Below, one piece after another: positions 38,627 to 52,035 of a stretch of 64,000 nt of DNA (position 1 is its first letter; every line of letters starts with the position of its first letter). This DNA comes from Diorhabda sublineata (lineage: Eukaryota; Arthropoda; Insecta; Coleoptera; Chrysomelidae), in assembly GCF_026230105.1 (NCBI RefSeq), contig NC_079479.1, positions 17,867,734-17,931,733 on the forward strand. Direction: 5' to 3'. A model generated the notes under the pieces. That model ran no database searches, had not been told where the DNA came from, and saw only the letters and a program-made list of their open reading frames with translations. A program made the translations under genes and the position numbers.

Positions 38627-39801
38627 TTGCATCTAACTTTGTCAGATATCGTCGATTTACATTCATTGAAGCCCATTGAATTCGATTGTCACTTTGTGTT
38701 TGTTGAAAATTTTCAAAGTCTATCTTCCTCATTTGAAGTCGAATTTCAACATTTCTTATATATTCGAATGAGTTTGCATCTGAATTTGTCAGATATCGTC
38801 GATTTACATTCATTGAAGCCCATTGAGGTCGATTGTCACTTTGTGTTGATTGAAAATTTTCAAGGTCTATCTTCCTCATTTGAAGTCGAATTTTAACATT
38901 TCTCATATATTTGAATGAGTTTGTATCTAACTTTGTCAGATATCGTCGATTTACATTCATTGAAGCCCATTGAAGTCGATTCTCACTTTGTGTTGATTGA
39001 CAATTTTCAAAGTCTATCTTCCTCATTTGAAGTCGAATTTTAACATTTCTCATATATTTAAATGAGTTTGCATCTAACTTTGTCAGATATCGTCGATTTA
39101 CATTCATTGAAGACCATTGAAGTCGATTCTCACTTTGTGTTGATTGAAAATTTTCAAAGTCTATCTTCCTCATTTGAAGTCGAATTTCAACATTTCTCAT
39201 ATATTTGTATGAGTTTGCATCTAACTTTTTCAGATATCGTCGATTTACATTCATTGAAGCCCATTGAAGTCGATTCTCACTTCGTGTTGATTGAAAATTT
39301 TCAAAGTCTATCTTCCTCATTTGAAGTCGAATTTCAACATTTCTTATATATTTGAGTGAGTTCGCATCTGACTTTGTCAGATATCGTCGATTCACATTCA
39401 TTGAAGCCCATTGAGGTCGATTGTCACTTTGTGTTGATTGAAAATTTTCAAAGTCTATCTTCCTCATTTGAAGTCGAATTTCAACATTTCTCATATATTT
39501 GAATGAGTTTGCATCTAACTTTGTCAGATATCGTCGATTTACATTCATTGAAGCCCATTGAATTCGATTGTCACTTTGTGTTTATTGAAAATTTTCAAAG
39601 TCTATCTTCCTCATTTGAAGTCGAATTTCAACATTTCATATATATTTGAATGAGTTTACATCTAACTTTTTCAGATATCGTCGATTTACATTCATTAAGA
39701 CCATTGGGGTCGATTGTCACTTTGTGTTGATTGAAAATTTTCAAAGTCTATCTTCCTCATTTGAAGTCGAATTTCAACATTTCTTATCTATTTGAGTGAG
39801 T

Positions 39802-41273
39802 TCGCATCTGACTTTGTCAGATATCGTCGATTTACATTCATTGAAGCCCATTGAGGTCGATTTGTCACTTTGTGTTGATTGAAAATTTTCAAGGTCTATC
39901 TTCCTCATTTGAAGTCGAATTTCAACATTTCTTATATATTCGAATGAGTTCGCATCTGAATTTGTCAGATATCGTCGATTTACATTCATTGAAGCCCATT
40001 GAGGTCGATTGTCACTTTGTGTTGATTGAAAATTTTCAAAGTCTATCTTCCTCATTTGAAGTCGAATTTCAACATTTCTCATATATTTGAATGAGTTTGC
40101 ATCTAACTTTGTCAGATATCGTCGATTTACATTCATTGAAGACCATTGAAGTCGATTCTCACTTTGTGTTGATTGAAAATTTTCAAAGTCTATCTTCCTC
40201 ATTTGAAGTCGAATTTCAACATTTCTCATATATTTGTATGAGTTTGCATCTAACTTTTTCAGATATCGTCGATTTACATTCATTGAAGCCCATTGAAGTC
40301 GATTCTCACTTTGTGTTGATTGAAAATTTTCAAAGTCTATCTTCCTCATTTGAAGTCGAATTTCAACATTTCTTATATATTTGAGTGAGTTCGCATCTGA
40401 CTTTGTCAGATATCGTCGATATACATTCATTGAAGCCCATTGAGGTCGATTGTCACTTTGTGTTGATTGAAAATTTTCAAAGTCTATCTTCCTCATTTGA
40501 AGTCGAATTTCAACATTTCTCATATATTTGAATGAGTTCACATCTGACTTTGTCAGATATCGTCGATTTACATTCATTGAAGCCCATTGAGGTCGATTTG
40601 TCACTTTGTGTTGATTGAAAATTTTCAAGGTCTATCTTCCTCATTTGAAGTCGAATTTCAACATTTCTTATATATTCGAATGAGTTCGCATCTGACTTTG
40701 TCAGATATCGTCGATTTACATTCATTGAAGCCCATTGAGGTCGATTGTCACTTTGTGTTGATTGAAAATTTTCAAAGTCTATCTTCCTCATTTGAAGTCG
40801 AATTTCAACATTTCTCATATATTTGAATGAGTTTGCATCTAACTTTGTCAGATATCGTCGATTTACATTCATTGAAGACCATTGAAGTCGATTCTCACTT
40901 TGTGTTGATTGAAAATTTTCAAAGTCTATCTTCCTCATTTGAAGTCGAATTTCAACATTTCTCATATATTTGTATGAGTTTGCATCTAACTTTTTCAGAT
41001 ATCGTCGATTTACATTCATTGAAGCCCATTGAAGTCGATTCTCACTTTGTGTTGATTGAAAATTTTCAAAGTCTATCTTCCTCATTTGAAGTCGAATTTC
41101 AACATTTCTTATATATTTGAGTGAGTTCGCATCTGACTTTGTCAGATATCGTCGATATACATTCATTGAAGCCCATTGAGGTCGATTGTCACTTTGTGTT
41201 GATTGAAAATTTTCAAAGTCTATCTTCCTCATTTGAAGTCGAATTTCAACATTTCTCATATATTTGAATGAGT
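39802..41273. repeat. Nested 5-monomer tandem duplication, 736 bp (second instance)
   Basis: This is the same 736-bp pair as at about 37,155-38,626, displaced by 2,647 bp. It keeps the distinguishing tctgaatttgtc (near 39,957) against tctgactttgtc (near 40,693). The small duplication therefore existed, and its two halves had already diverged, before the 2,647-bp unit was duplicated. Confidence 0.86.
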
Positions 41274-42783
41274 TTGCATCTAACTTTGTCAGATATCGTC
41301 GATTTACATTCATTGAAGCCCATTGAATTCGATTGTCACTTTGTGTTTGTTGAAAATTTTCAAAGTCTATCTTCCTCATTTGAAGTCGAATTTCAACATT
41401 TCTTATATATTCGAATGAGTTTGCATCTGAATTTGTCAGATATCGTCGATTTACATTCATTGAAGCCCATTGAGGTCGATTGTCACTTTGTGTTGATTGA
41501 AAATTTTCAAAGTCTATCTTCCTCATTTGAAGTCGAATTTCAACATTTCTTATATATTTGAGTGAGTTCGCATCTGACTTTGTCAGATATCGTCGATTTA
41601 CATTCATTGAAGCCCATTGAGGTCGATTGTCACTTTGTGTTGATTGAAAATTTTCAAAGTCTATCTTCCTCATTTGAAGTCGAATTTCAACATTTCTCAT
41701 ATATTTGAATGAGTTTGCATCTAACTTTGTCAGATATCGTCGATTCACATTCATTGAAGCCCATTGAAGTCGATTCTCACTTTGTGTTGATTGAAAATTT
41801 TCAAGGTCTATCTTCCTCATTTTAAGTCGAATTTCAACATTTCTTATATATTTGAATGAGTTCGCAACTAACTTTGTCAGATATCGTCGATTTACATTCA
41901 TTGAAGCCCATTGAAGTCGATTCTCACTTTGTGTTGATTGAAAATTTTCAAGGTCTATCTTCCTCATTTGAAGTCGAATTTTAACATTTCTCATATATTT
42001 GAATGAGTTTGTATCTAACTTTGTCAGATATCGTCGATTTACATTCATTGAAGCCCATTGAAGTCGATTCTCACTTTGTGTTGATTGACAATTTTCAAAG
42101 TCTATCTTCCTCATTTGAAGTCGAATTTTAACATTTCTCATATATTTGAATGATTTTGCATCTGACTTTGTCAGATATCGTCGATTTACATTCATTGAAG
42201 CCCATTGAGGTCGATTGTCACTTTGTGTTGATTGAAAATTTTCAAAGTCTATCTTCCTCATTTGAAGTCGAATTTCAACATTTCTCATATATTTGAATGA
42301 GTTTGCATCTAACTTTGTCAGATATCGTCGATTTACATTCATTGAAGACCATTGAAGTCGATTCTCACTTTGTGTTGATTGAAAATTTTCAAAGTCTCTC
42401 TTCCTCATTTGAAGTCGAATTTCAACATTTCTCATATATTTGTATGAGTTTGAATCTAACTTTTTCAGATATCGTCGATTTACATTCATTGAAGCCCATT
42501 GAAGTCGATTCTCACTTTGTGTTGATTGAAAATTTTCAAAGTCTATCTTCCTCATTTGAAGTCGAATTTCAACATTTCTTATATATTTGAGTGAGTTCGC
42601 ATCTGACTTTGTCAGATATCGTCGATTCACATTCATTGAAGCCCATTGAGGTCGATTGTCACTTTGTGTTGATTGAAAATTTTCAAAGTCTATCTTCCTC
42701 ATTTGAAGTCGAATTTCAACATTTCTCATATATTTGAATGAGTTTGCATCTAACTTTGTCAGATATCGTCGATTTACATTCAT
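40510..42783 (-). other. Longest satellite reading frame, 757 codons, not a gene
   Basis: A minus-strand frame stays open for about 15 monomers because each is 147 bp (49 codons) and the consensus has no stop in this frame. The translation is a 49-residue repeat beginning MNVNRRYLTK in each unit, with no signal peptide, membrane segment or motif I recognise. The last residues are an off-frame read-through caused by a plus-1 monomer. Equivalent frames elsewhere are cut by 1, 2 and 4 bp indels, and plus-strand frames overlap them. Differences between monomer types often change the amino acid. I see no promoter, splice or termination context. Confidence 0.8.
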
Positions 42784-42905
42784 TGAAGCCCATTGAATTC
42801 GATTGTCACTTTGTGTTTATTGAAAATTTTCAAAGTCTATCTTCCTCATTTGAAGTCGAATTTCAACATTTCATATATATTTGAATGAGTTTGCATCTAA
42901 CTTTT
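41440..42905. repeat. Satellite spacer between the 2.6-kb and 3.1-kb duplications
   Basis: Satellite only, about 10 monomers. It mixes pieces of both neighbours: a gcaactaac monomer near 41,865, gattgacaatttt near 42,085, gaatgattttgc near 42,150, and tgtatgagtttgaatc near 42,450. The end of the block, with gaattcgattg near 42,792, parallels the ends of the 2,647-bp units. Confidence 0.75.
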
Positions 42906-45900
42906 TCAGATATCGTCGATTTACATTCATTAAGCCCATTGGGGTCGATTGTCACTTTGTGTTGATTGAAAATTTTCAAAGTCTATCTTCCTCATTTGAA
43001 GTCGTATTTCAACATTTCTTATCTATTTGAGTGAGTTCGCATCTGACTTTGTCAGATATCGTCGATTTACATTCATTGAAGCCCATTGAGGTCGATTTGT
43101 CACTTTGTGTTGATTGAAAATTTTCAAGGTCTATCTTCCTCATTTGAAGTCGAATTTCAACATTTCGTATATATTCGAATGAGTTCGCATCTGAATTTGT
43201 CAGATATCGTCGATTTACATTCATTGAAGCCCATTGAGGTCGATTGTCACTTTGTGTTGATTGAAAATTTTCAAAGTCTATCTTCCTCATTTGAAGTCGA
43301 ATTTCAACATTTCTTATATATTTGAGTGAGTTCGCATGTGACTTTGTCAGATATCGTCGATTTACATTCATTGAAGCCCATTGAGGTCGATTGTCACTTT
43401 GTGTTGATTGAAAATTTTCAAAGTCTATCTTCCTCATTTGAAGTCGAATTTCAACATTTCTCATATATTTGAATGAGTTTGCATCTAACTTTGTCAGATA
43501 TCGTCGATTCACATTCATTGAAGCCCATTGAAGTCGATTCTCACTTTGTGTTGATTGAAAATTTTCAAGGTCTATCTTCCTCAATTTAAGTCGAATTTCA
43601 ACATTTCTTATATATTTGAATGAGTTTGCGTCTAACTTTTTCAGATATCGTTGATTTACATTCATTAAGCCCATTGGGGTCGATTGTCACTTTGTGTTGA
43701 TTGAAAATTTTCAAAGTTTATCTTCCTCATTTGAAGTCGAATTTCAACATTTCTTATCTATTTGAGTGAGTTCGCATCTGACTTTGTCAGATATCGTCGA
43801 TTTACATTCATTGAGCCCATTGAGGTCGATTGTCACTTTGTGTTGATTGAAAATTTTCAAGGTCTATCTTCCTCATTTGAAGTCGAATTTTAACATTTCT
43901 CATATATTTGAATGAGTTTGTATCTAACTTTGTCAGATATCGTCGATTTACATTCATTGAAGCCCATTGAAGTCGATTCTCACTTTGTGTTGATTGACAA
44001 TTTTCACAGTCTATCTTCCTCATTTGAAGTCGAATTTTAACATTTCTCATATATTTGAATGAGTTTGCATCTGACTTTGTCAGATATCGTCGATTTACAT
44101 TCATTGAAGCCCATTGAGGTCGATTGTCACTTTGTGTTGATTGAAAATTTTCAAAGTCTATCTTCCTCATTTGAAGTCGAATTTCAACATTTCTCATATA
44201 TTTGAATGAGTTTGCATCTAACTTTGTCAGATATCGTCGATTTACATTCATTGAAGACCATTGAAGTCGATTCTCACTTTGTGTTGATTGAAAATTTTCA
44301 AAGTCTATCTTCCTCATTTGAAGTCGAATTTCAACATTTCTCATATATTTGTATGAGTTTGCATCTAACTTTTTCAGATATCGTCGATTTACATTCATTG
44401 AAGCCCATTGAAGTCGATTCTCACTTTGTGTTGATTGAAAATTTTCAAAGTCTATCTTCCTCATTTGAAGTCGAATTTCAACATTTCTTATATATTTGAG
44501 TGAGTTCGCATCTGACTTTGTCAGATATCGTCGATTCACATTCATTGAAGCCCATTGAGGTCGATTGTCACTTTGTGTTGATTGAAAATTTTCAAAGTCT
44601 ATCTTCCTCATTTGAAGTCGAATTTCAACATTTCTCATATATTTGAATGAGTTTGCATCTAACTTTGTCAGATATCGTCGATTTACATTCATTGGAGCCC
44701 ATTGAATTCGATTGTCACTTTGTGTTTATTGAAAATTTTCAAAGTCTATCTTCCTCATTTGAAGTCGAATTTCAACATTTCATATATATTTGAATGAGTT
44801 TGCATCTAACTTTTCCAGATATCGTCGATTTACATTCATTAAGCCCATTGGGGTCGATTGTCACTTTGTGTTGATTGAAAATTTTCAAAGTCTATCTTCC
44901 TCATTTGAAGTCGAATTTCAACATTTCTTATCTATTTGAGTGAGTTCGCATCTGACTTTGTCAGATATCGTCGATTTACATTCATTGAAGCCCATTGAGG
45001 TCGATTTGTCACTTTGTGTTGATTGAAAATTTTCAAGGTCTATCTTCCTCATTTGAAGTCGAATTTTAACTTTTCTCATATATTTGAATGGGTTTGCATC
45101 TAACTTTGTCAGATATCGTCGATTTACATTCATTGAAGCCCATTGAAGTCGATTCTCACTTTGTGTTGATTGACAATTTTCAAAGTCTATCTTCCTCATT
45201 TGAAGTCGAATTTTAACATTTCTCATATATTTGAGTGAGTTCGCATCTGACTTTATCAGATATCGTCGATTAACATCCATTGAAGCCCATTGAAGTCGAT
45301 TGTCACTTTGTGTTTATTGAAAATTTTCAAAGTCAATCTTCCTCGTTTGAAGTCGAATTTCAACATTTCTCATATATTTGAGTGAGTTCACATCTGACTT
45401 TGTCAGATATCGTCGATTAACATCCATTGAAGCCCATTGAAGTCGATTCTCACTTTGTATTTATTGAAAATTTTCAAAGTCTATCTTCCTCATTTGGAGT
45501 CGAATTTCAACATTTCTCATATATTTGATTGAGTTTGCATCTAACTTTGTCAGATATCGTCGATTTACATTCATTGAAGCCCATTGAAGTCGATTCTCAC
45601 TTTGTGTTGATTGAAAATTTTCAAAGTCTATCTTCCTCGTTTGAAGTCGAATTTCAACATTTCTCATATATTTGAGTGAGTTCGCATCTGACTTCATCAG
45701 ATATCGTCGATTAACATCCATTGAAGCCCATTGAAGTCGATTGTCACTTTGTGTTTATTGAAAATTTTCAAAGTATATCTTCCTCATTTGGTGTCGAATT
45801 TCAAAATTTCTTATATATTTAAATGAGTTCGCATCTAACTTTATCAGATATCGTCGATTTACATTCATTAAGCCCATTGGAGTCGATTGTCACTTTGTGT

Positions 45901-45989
45901 TGATTGATAATTTTCAAAGTCTATCTTCCTCATTTGAAGTCGAATTTCAATATTTCTTATATATTTGAGTGAGTTCGCATCTGACTTTG
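42906..45989. repeat. 21-monomer tandem duplication, copy 1 (3,084 bp)
   Basis: The block is followed directly by a second copy at about 45,990-49,073, with the match continuing to 49,099 and a shared edge of about 26 bp. Rare marks at an exact offset of 3,084 bp: gtcgtatttc, ttcgtatatattcg, cctcaatttaag, atatcgttgattt, cattgagcccattgagg, caattttcacag, cattggagccc, cttttccagat, gaatgggtttgc, ttgtatttattg, gacttcatcag and aagtatatcttcc. All are present in both copies. The unit has private mutations and 1-bp indels, so it evolved before being copied. Confidence 0.92.
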
Positions 45990-48900
45990 TCAGATATCGT
46001 CGATTTACATTCATTAAGCCCATTGGGGTCGATTGTCACTTTGTGTTGATTGAAAATTTTCAAAGTCTATCTTCCTCATTTGAAGTCGTATTTCAACATT
46101 TCTTATCTATTTGAGTGAGTTCGCATCTGACTTTGTCAGATATCGTCGATTTACATTCATTGAAGCCCATTGAGGTCGATTTGTCACTTTGTGTTGATTG
46201 AAAATTTTCAAGGTCTATCTTCCTCATTTGAAGTCGAATTTCAACATTTCGTATATATTCGAATGAGTTCGCATCTGAATTTGTCAGATATCGTCGATTT
46301 ACATTCATTGAAGCCCATTGAGGTCGATTGTCACTTTGTGTTGATTGAAAATTTTCAAAGTCTATCTTCCTCATTTGAAGTCGAATTTCAACATTTCTTA
46401 TATATTTGAGTGAGTTCGCATGTGACTTTGTCAGATATCGTCGATTTACATTCATTGAAGCCCATTGAGGTCGATTGTCACTTTGTGTTGATTGAAAATT
46501 TTCAAAGTCTATCTTCCTCATTTGAAGTCGAATTTCAACATTTCTCATATATTTGAATGAGTTTGCATCTAACTTTGTCAGATATCGTCGATTCACATTC
46601 ATTGAAGCCCATTGAAGTCGATTCTCACTTTGTGTTGATTGAAAATTTTCAAGGTCTATCTTCCTCAATTTAAGTCGAATTTCAACATTTCTTATATATT
46701 TGAATGAGTTTGCGTCTAACTTTTTCAGATATCGTTGATTTACATTCATTAAGCCCATTGGGGTCGATTGTCACTTTGTGTTGATTGAAAATTTTCAAAG
46801 TTTATCTTCCTCATTTGAAGTCGAATTTCAACATTTCTTATCTATTTGAGTGAGTTCGCATCTGACTTTGTCAGATATCGTCGATTTACATTCATTGAGC
46901 CCATTGAGGTCGATTGTCACTTTGTGTTGATTGAAAATTTTCAAGGTCTATCTTCCTCATTTGAAGTCGAATTTTAACATTTCTCATATATTTGAATGAG
47001 TTTGTATCTAACTTTGTCAGATATCGTCGATTTACATTCATTGAAGCCCATTGAAGTCGATTCTCACTTTGTGTTGATTGACAATTTTCACAGTCTATCT
47101 TCCTCATTTGAAGTCGAATTTTAACATTTCTCATATATTTGAATGAGTTTGCATCTGACTTTGTCAGATATCGTCGATTTACATTCATTGAAGCCCATTG
47201 AGGTCGATTGTCACTTTGTGTTGATTGAAAATTTTCAAAGTCTATCTTCCTCATTTGAAGTCGAATTTCAACATTTCTCATATATTTGAATGAGTTTGCA
47301 TCTAACTTTGTCAGATATCGTCGATTTACATTCATTGAAGACCATTGAAGTCGATTCTCACTTTGTGTTGATTGAAAATTTTCAAAGTCTATCTTCCTCA
47401 TTTGAAGTCGAATTTCAACATTTCTCATATATTTGTATGAGTTTGCATCTAACTTTTTCAGATATCGTCGATTTACATTCATTGAAGCCCATTGAAGTCG
47501 ATTCTCACTTTGTGTTGATTGAAAATTTTCAAAGTCTATCTTCCTCATTTGAAGTCGAATTTCAACATTTCTTATATATTTGAGTGAGTTCGCATCTGAC
47601 TTTGTCAGATATCGTCGATTCACATTCATTGAAGCCCATTGAGGTCGATTGTCACTTTGTGTTGATTGAAAATTTTCAAAGTCTATCTTCCTCATTTGAA
47701 GTCGAATTTCAACATTTCTCATATATTTGAATGAGTTTGCATCTAACTTTGTCAGATATCGTCGATTTACATTCATTGGAGCCCATTGAATTCGATTGTC
47801 ACTTTGTGTTTATTGAAAATTTTCAAAGTCTATCTTCCTCATTTGAAGTCGAATTTCAACATTTCATATATATTTGAATGAGTTTGCATCTAACTTTTCC
47901 AGATATCGTCGATTTACATTCATTAAGCCCATTGGGGTCGATTGTCACTTTGTGTTGATTGAAAATTTTCAAAGTCTATCTTCCTCATTTGAAGTCGAAT
48001 TTCAACATTTCTTATCTATTTGAGTGAGTTCGCATCTGACTTTGTCAGATATCGTCGATTTACATTCATTGAAGCCCATTGAGGTCGATTTGTCACTTTG
48101 TGTTGATTGAAAATTTTCAAGGTCTATCTTCCTCATTTGAAGTCGAATTTTAACTTTTCTCATATATTTGAATGGGTTTGCATCTAACTTTGTCAGATAT
48201 CGTCGATTTACATTCATTGAAGCCCATTGAAGTCGATTCTCACTTTGTGTTGATTGACAATTTTCAAAGTCTATCTTCCTCATTTGAAGTCGAATTTTAA
48301 CATTTCTCATATATTTGAGTGAGTTCGCATCTGACTTTATCAGATATCGTCGATTAACATCCATTGAAGCCCATTGAAGTCGATTGTCACTTTGTGTTTA
48401 TTGAAAATTTTCAAAGTCAATCTTCCTCGTTTGAAGTCGAATTTCAACATTTCTCATATATTTGAGTGAGTTCACATCTGACTTTGTCAGATATCGTCGA
48501 TTAACATCCATTGAAGCCCATTGAAGTCGATTCTCACTTTGTATTTATTGAAAATTTTCAAAGTCTATCTTCCTCATTTGGAGTCGAATTTCAACATTTC
48601 TCATATATTTGATTGAGTTTGCATCTAACTTTGTCAGATATCGTCGATTTACATTCATTGAAGCCCATTGAAGTCGATTCTCACTTTGTGTTGATTGAAA
48701 ATTTTCAAAGTCTATCTTCCTCGTTTGAAGTCGAATTTCAACATTTCTCATATATTTGAGTGAGTTCGCATCTGACTTCATCAGATATCGTCGATTAACA
48801 TCCATTGAAGCCCATTGAAGTCGATTGTCACTTTGTGTTTATTGAAAATTTTCAAAGTATATCTTCCTCATTTGGTGTCGAATTTCAAAATTTCTTATAT

Positions 48901-49099
48901 ATTTAAATGAGTTCGCATCTAACTTTATCAGATATCGTCGATTTACATTCATTAAGCCCATTGGAGTCGATTGTCACTTTGTGTTGATTGATAATTTTCA
49001 AAGTCTATCTTCCTCATTTGAAGTCGAATTTCAATATTTCTTATATATTTGAGTGAGTTCGCATCTGACTTTGTCAGATATCGTCGATTTACATTCATT
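45990..49099. repeat. 21-monomer tandem duplication, copy 2 (3,084 bp)
   Basis: This is the second copy of 42,906-45,989. It ends near 49,099, where it passes into a delta monomer (cattgaaaagccc) while the first copy passes into cattaagcccattgggg. I found no base difference from copy 1 at the marks checked. This is either the most recent large amplification in the window or an assembly duplication. Confidence 0.92.
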
Positions 49100-52035
49100 G
49101 AAAAGCCCATTGAGGTCGATTGTCACTTTGTGTTGATTGAAAATTTTCAAAGTCTATCTTCCTCATTTGAAGTCGAATTTCAACATTTCTTATATATTTG
49201 AGTGAGTTCGCATCTGACTTTGTCAGATATCGTCGATTTACATTCATTGAAGCCCATTGAGGTCGATTGTCACTTTGTGTTGATTGAAAATTTTCAAAGT
49301 CTATCTTCCTCATTTGAAGTCGAATTTCAACATTTCTTATATATTTGAGTGAGTTCGGATCTGACTTTGTCAGATATCGTCTATTTACATTCATTGAAGC
49401 CCATTGAAGTCGATTCTCACTTTGTGTTGATTGAAAATTTTCAAAGTCTATCTTCCTCATTTGAAGTCGAATTTCAACATTTCTTATATATTTGAATGAG
49501 TTCGCATCTGAATTTGTCAGATATCGTCGATTTACATTCATTGAAGCCCATTGAGGTCGATTGTCACTTTGTGTTGATTGAAAATTTTCAAAGTCTATCT
49601 TCCTCATTTGAAGTCGAATTTCAACATTTCTTATATATTTGAGTGAGTTCGCATCTGACTTTGTCAGATATCGTCGATTTACATTCATTGAAGCCCATTG
49701 AGGTCGATTGTCACTTTGTGTTGATTGAAAATTTTCAAAATCTATCTTCCTCATTTGGTGTCGAATTTCAAAATTTCTTATATATTTAAATGAGTTCGCA
49801 TCTAACTTTATCAGATATCGTCGATTTACATTCATTGAAGCCCATTGAAGTCGATTCTCACTTTGTGTTGATTGAAAATTTTCAAAGTCTATCTTCCTCA
49901 TTTGAAGTCGAATTTCAACATTTCTTATATATTTGAGTGAGTTCGCATCTGACTTTGTCAGATATCGTCGATTTACATTCATTGAAGCCCATTGAGGTCG
50001 ATTGTCACTTTGTGTTGATTGAAAATTTTCAAAGTCTATCTTCCTCATTTGAAGTCGAATTTCAACATTTCTTATATATTTGAGTGAGTTCGCATCTGAC
50101 TTTGTCAGATATCGTCGTTTTACATTCATTGAAGCCCATTGAGGTCGATTGTCACTTTGTGTTGAGTGAAAATTTTCAAAGTCTATCTTCCTCATTTGAA
50201 GTCGAATTTCAACATTTCTTATATATTTGAATGAGTTCGCATCTGAATTTGTCAGATATCGTCGATTTACATTCATTGAAGCCCATTGAGGTCGATTGTC
50301 ACTTTGTGTTGATTGAAAATTTTCAAAGTCAATCTTCCTCATTTGAAGTCGAATTTCAACATTTCTTATATATTTGAATGAGTTTGCATCTAACTTTGTC
50401 AGATATCGTCGATTTACATTCATTGAAGCCCATTGAAGTCGATTCTCACTTTGTGTTGATTGAAAATTTTCAAAATCTATCTTCCTCATTTGGTGTCGAA
50501 TTTCAAAATTTCTTATATATTTAAATGAGTTCGCATCTAACTTTATCAGATATCGTCGATTTACATTCATTGAAGCCCATTGAAGTCGATTCTCACTTTG
50601 TGTTGATTGAAAATTTTCAAAGTCTATCTTCCTCATTTGAAGTCGAATTTCAACATTTCTTATATATTTGAATGAGTTTGCATCTAACTTTTTCAGATAT
50701 CGTCGATTTACATTCATTAAGCCCATTGGAGTCGATTGTCACTTTGTGTTGATTGAAAATTTTAAAAGTCTATCTTCCTCATTTGAAGTCGAATTTCAAC
50801 ATTTCTTATATATTTGAGTGAGTTCGCATCTGACTTTGTCAGATATCGTCGATTTACATTCATTAAAAAGCCCATTGAGGTCGATTGTCACTTTGTGTTG
50901 ATTGAAAATTTTCAAAGTCTATCTTCCTCATTTGAAGTCGAATTTCAACATTTCTTATATATTTGAGTGAGTTCGCATCTGACTTTGTCAGATATCGTCG
51001 ATTTACATTCATTGAAGCCCATTGAGGTCGATTGTCACTTTGTGTTGATTGAAAATTTTCAAAGTCTATCTTCCTCATTTGAAGTCGAATTTCAACATTT
51101 CTCATATATTTGAATGAGTTTGCATCTAACTTTGTCAGATATCGTCGATTCACATTCATTGAAGCCCATTGAAGTCGATTCTCACTTTGTGTTGATTGAA
51201 AATTTTCAAGGTCTATCTTCCTCATTTTAAGTCGAATTTCAACATTTCTTATATATTTGAATGAGTTTGCATCTAACTTTTTCAGATATCCTCGATTTAC
51301 ATTCATTAAGCCCATTGGGGTCGATTGTCACTTTGTGTTGATTGAAAATTTTTAAAGTCTATCTTTCTCATTTGAAGTCGAATTTCAACATTTCTTATCT
51401 ATTTGAGTGAGTTCGCATCTGACTTTGTCAGATATCGTCGATTTACATTCATTGAAGCCCATTGAGGTCGATTGTCACTTTGTGTTGATTGAAAATTTTC
51501 AAGGTCTATCTTCCTCATTTGAAGTCGAATTTCAACATTTCTCATATATTTGAATGAGTTTGCATCTAACTTTGTCAGATATCGTCGATTTACATTCATT
51601 GAAGCCCATTGAAGTCGATTCTCACTTTGTGTTGATTGACAATTTTTAAAGTCTATCTCCCTCATTTGAAGTCGAATTTTAACATTTCTCATATATTTGA
51701 ATGAGTTTGCATCTGACTTTGTCAGATATCGTCGATTTACATTCATTGAAGCCCATTGAGGTCGATTGTCACTTTGTGTTGATTGAAAATTTTCAAAGTC
51801 TATCTTCCTCATTTGAAGTCGAATTTCAACATTTCTCATATATTTGAATGAGTTTGCATCTAACTTTGTCAGATATCGTCGATTTACATTTATTGAAGCC
51901 CATTGAAGTCGATTCTCACTTTGTGTTGATTGAAAATTTTCAAAGTCTATCTTCCTCATTTGAAGTCGAATTTCAACATTTCTTATATATTTGAATGAGT
52001 TTGCATCTAACTTTTTCAGATATCGTCGATTTACA
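49100..52035. repeat. Satellite domain V: phase-stable stretch
   Basis: Satellite only. From about 49,100 to 50,726, 11 monomers keep exact 147-bp phase, giving a minus-strand frame of 543 codons. The tcatttggtgtcgaatttc monomer with atatttaaatgag occurs at about 49,751 and 50,486, exactly 735 bp (5 monomers) apart. Local marks are gagttcggatc near 49,356, atcgtctatttac near 49,377, atcgtcgttttac near 50,114 and ttgagtgaaaattt near 50,163. Confidence 0.8.

Larger units (their letters stand above)
36143..41437. repeat. 18-monomer tandem duplication, 2,647 bp
   Basis: About 36,143-38,789 is repeated at about 38,790-41,436, with the match running slightly further. Shared rare marks at an offset of 2,647 include gattgacaattttc (36,350 and 38,997), cacttcgtgttg (36,632 and 39,279), gaattcgattg (36,912 and 39,559), cattaagaccattgggg (37,045 and 39,692), tatattcgaatgag and gatatacattc. 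I found no difference at any mark compared. Monomer length is phase-stable over long stretches, so minus-strand frames reach 561 and 757 codons. Confidence 0.9.

Noticed and set aside
42906..49099. Calling the 3,084-bp duplication an assembly error outright
   Set aside because: Near-perfect tandem copies are also expected from recent unequal exchange. Read depth or spanning reads are needed, so both readings are kept.
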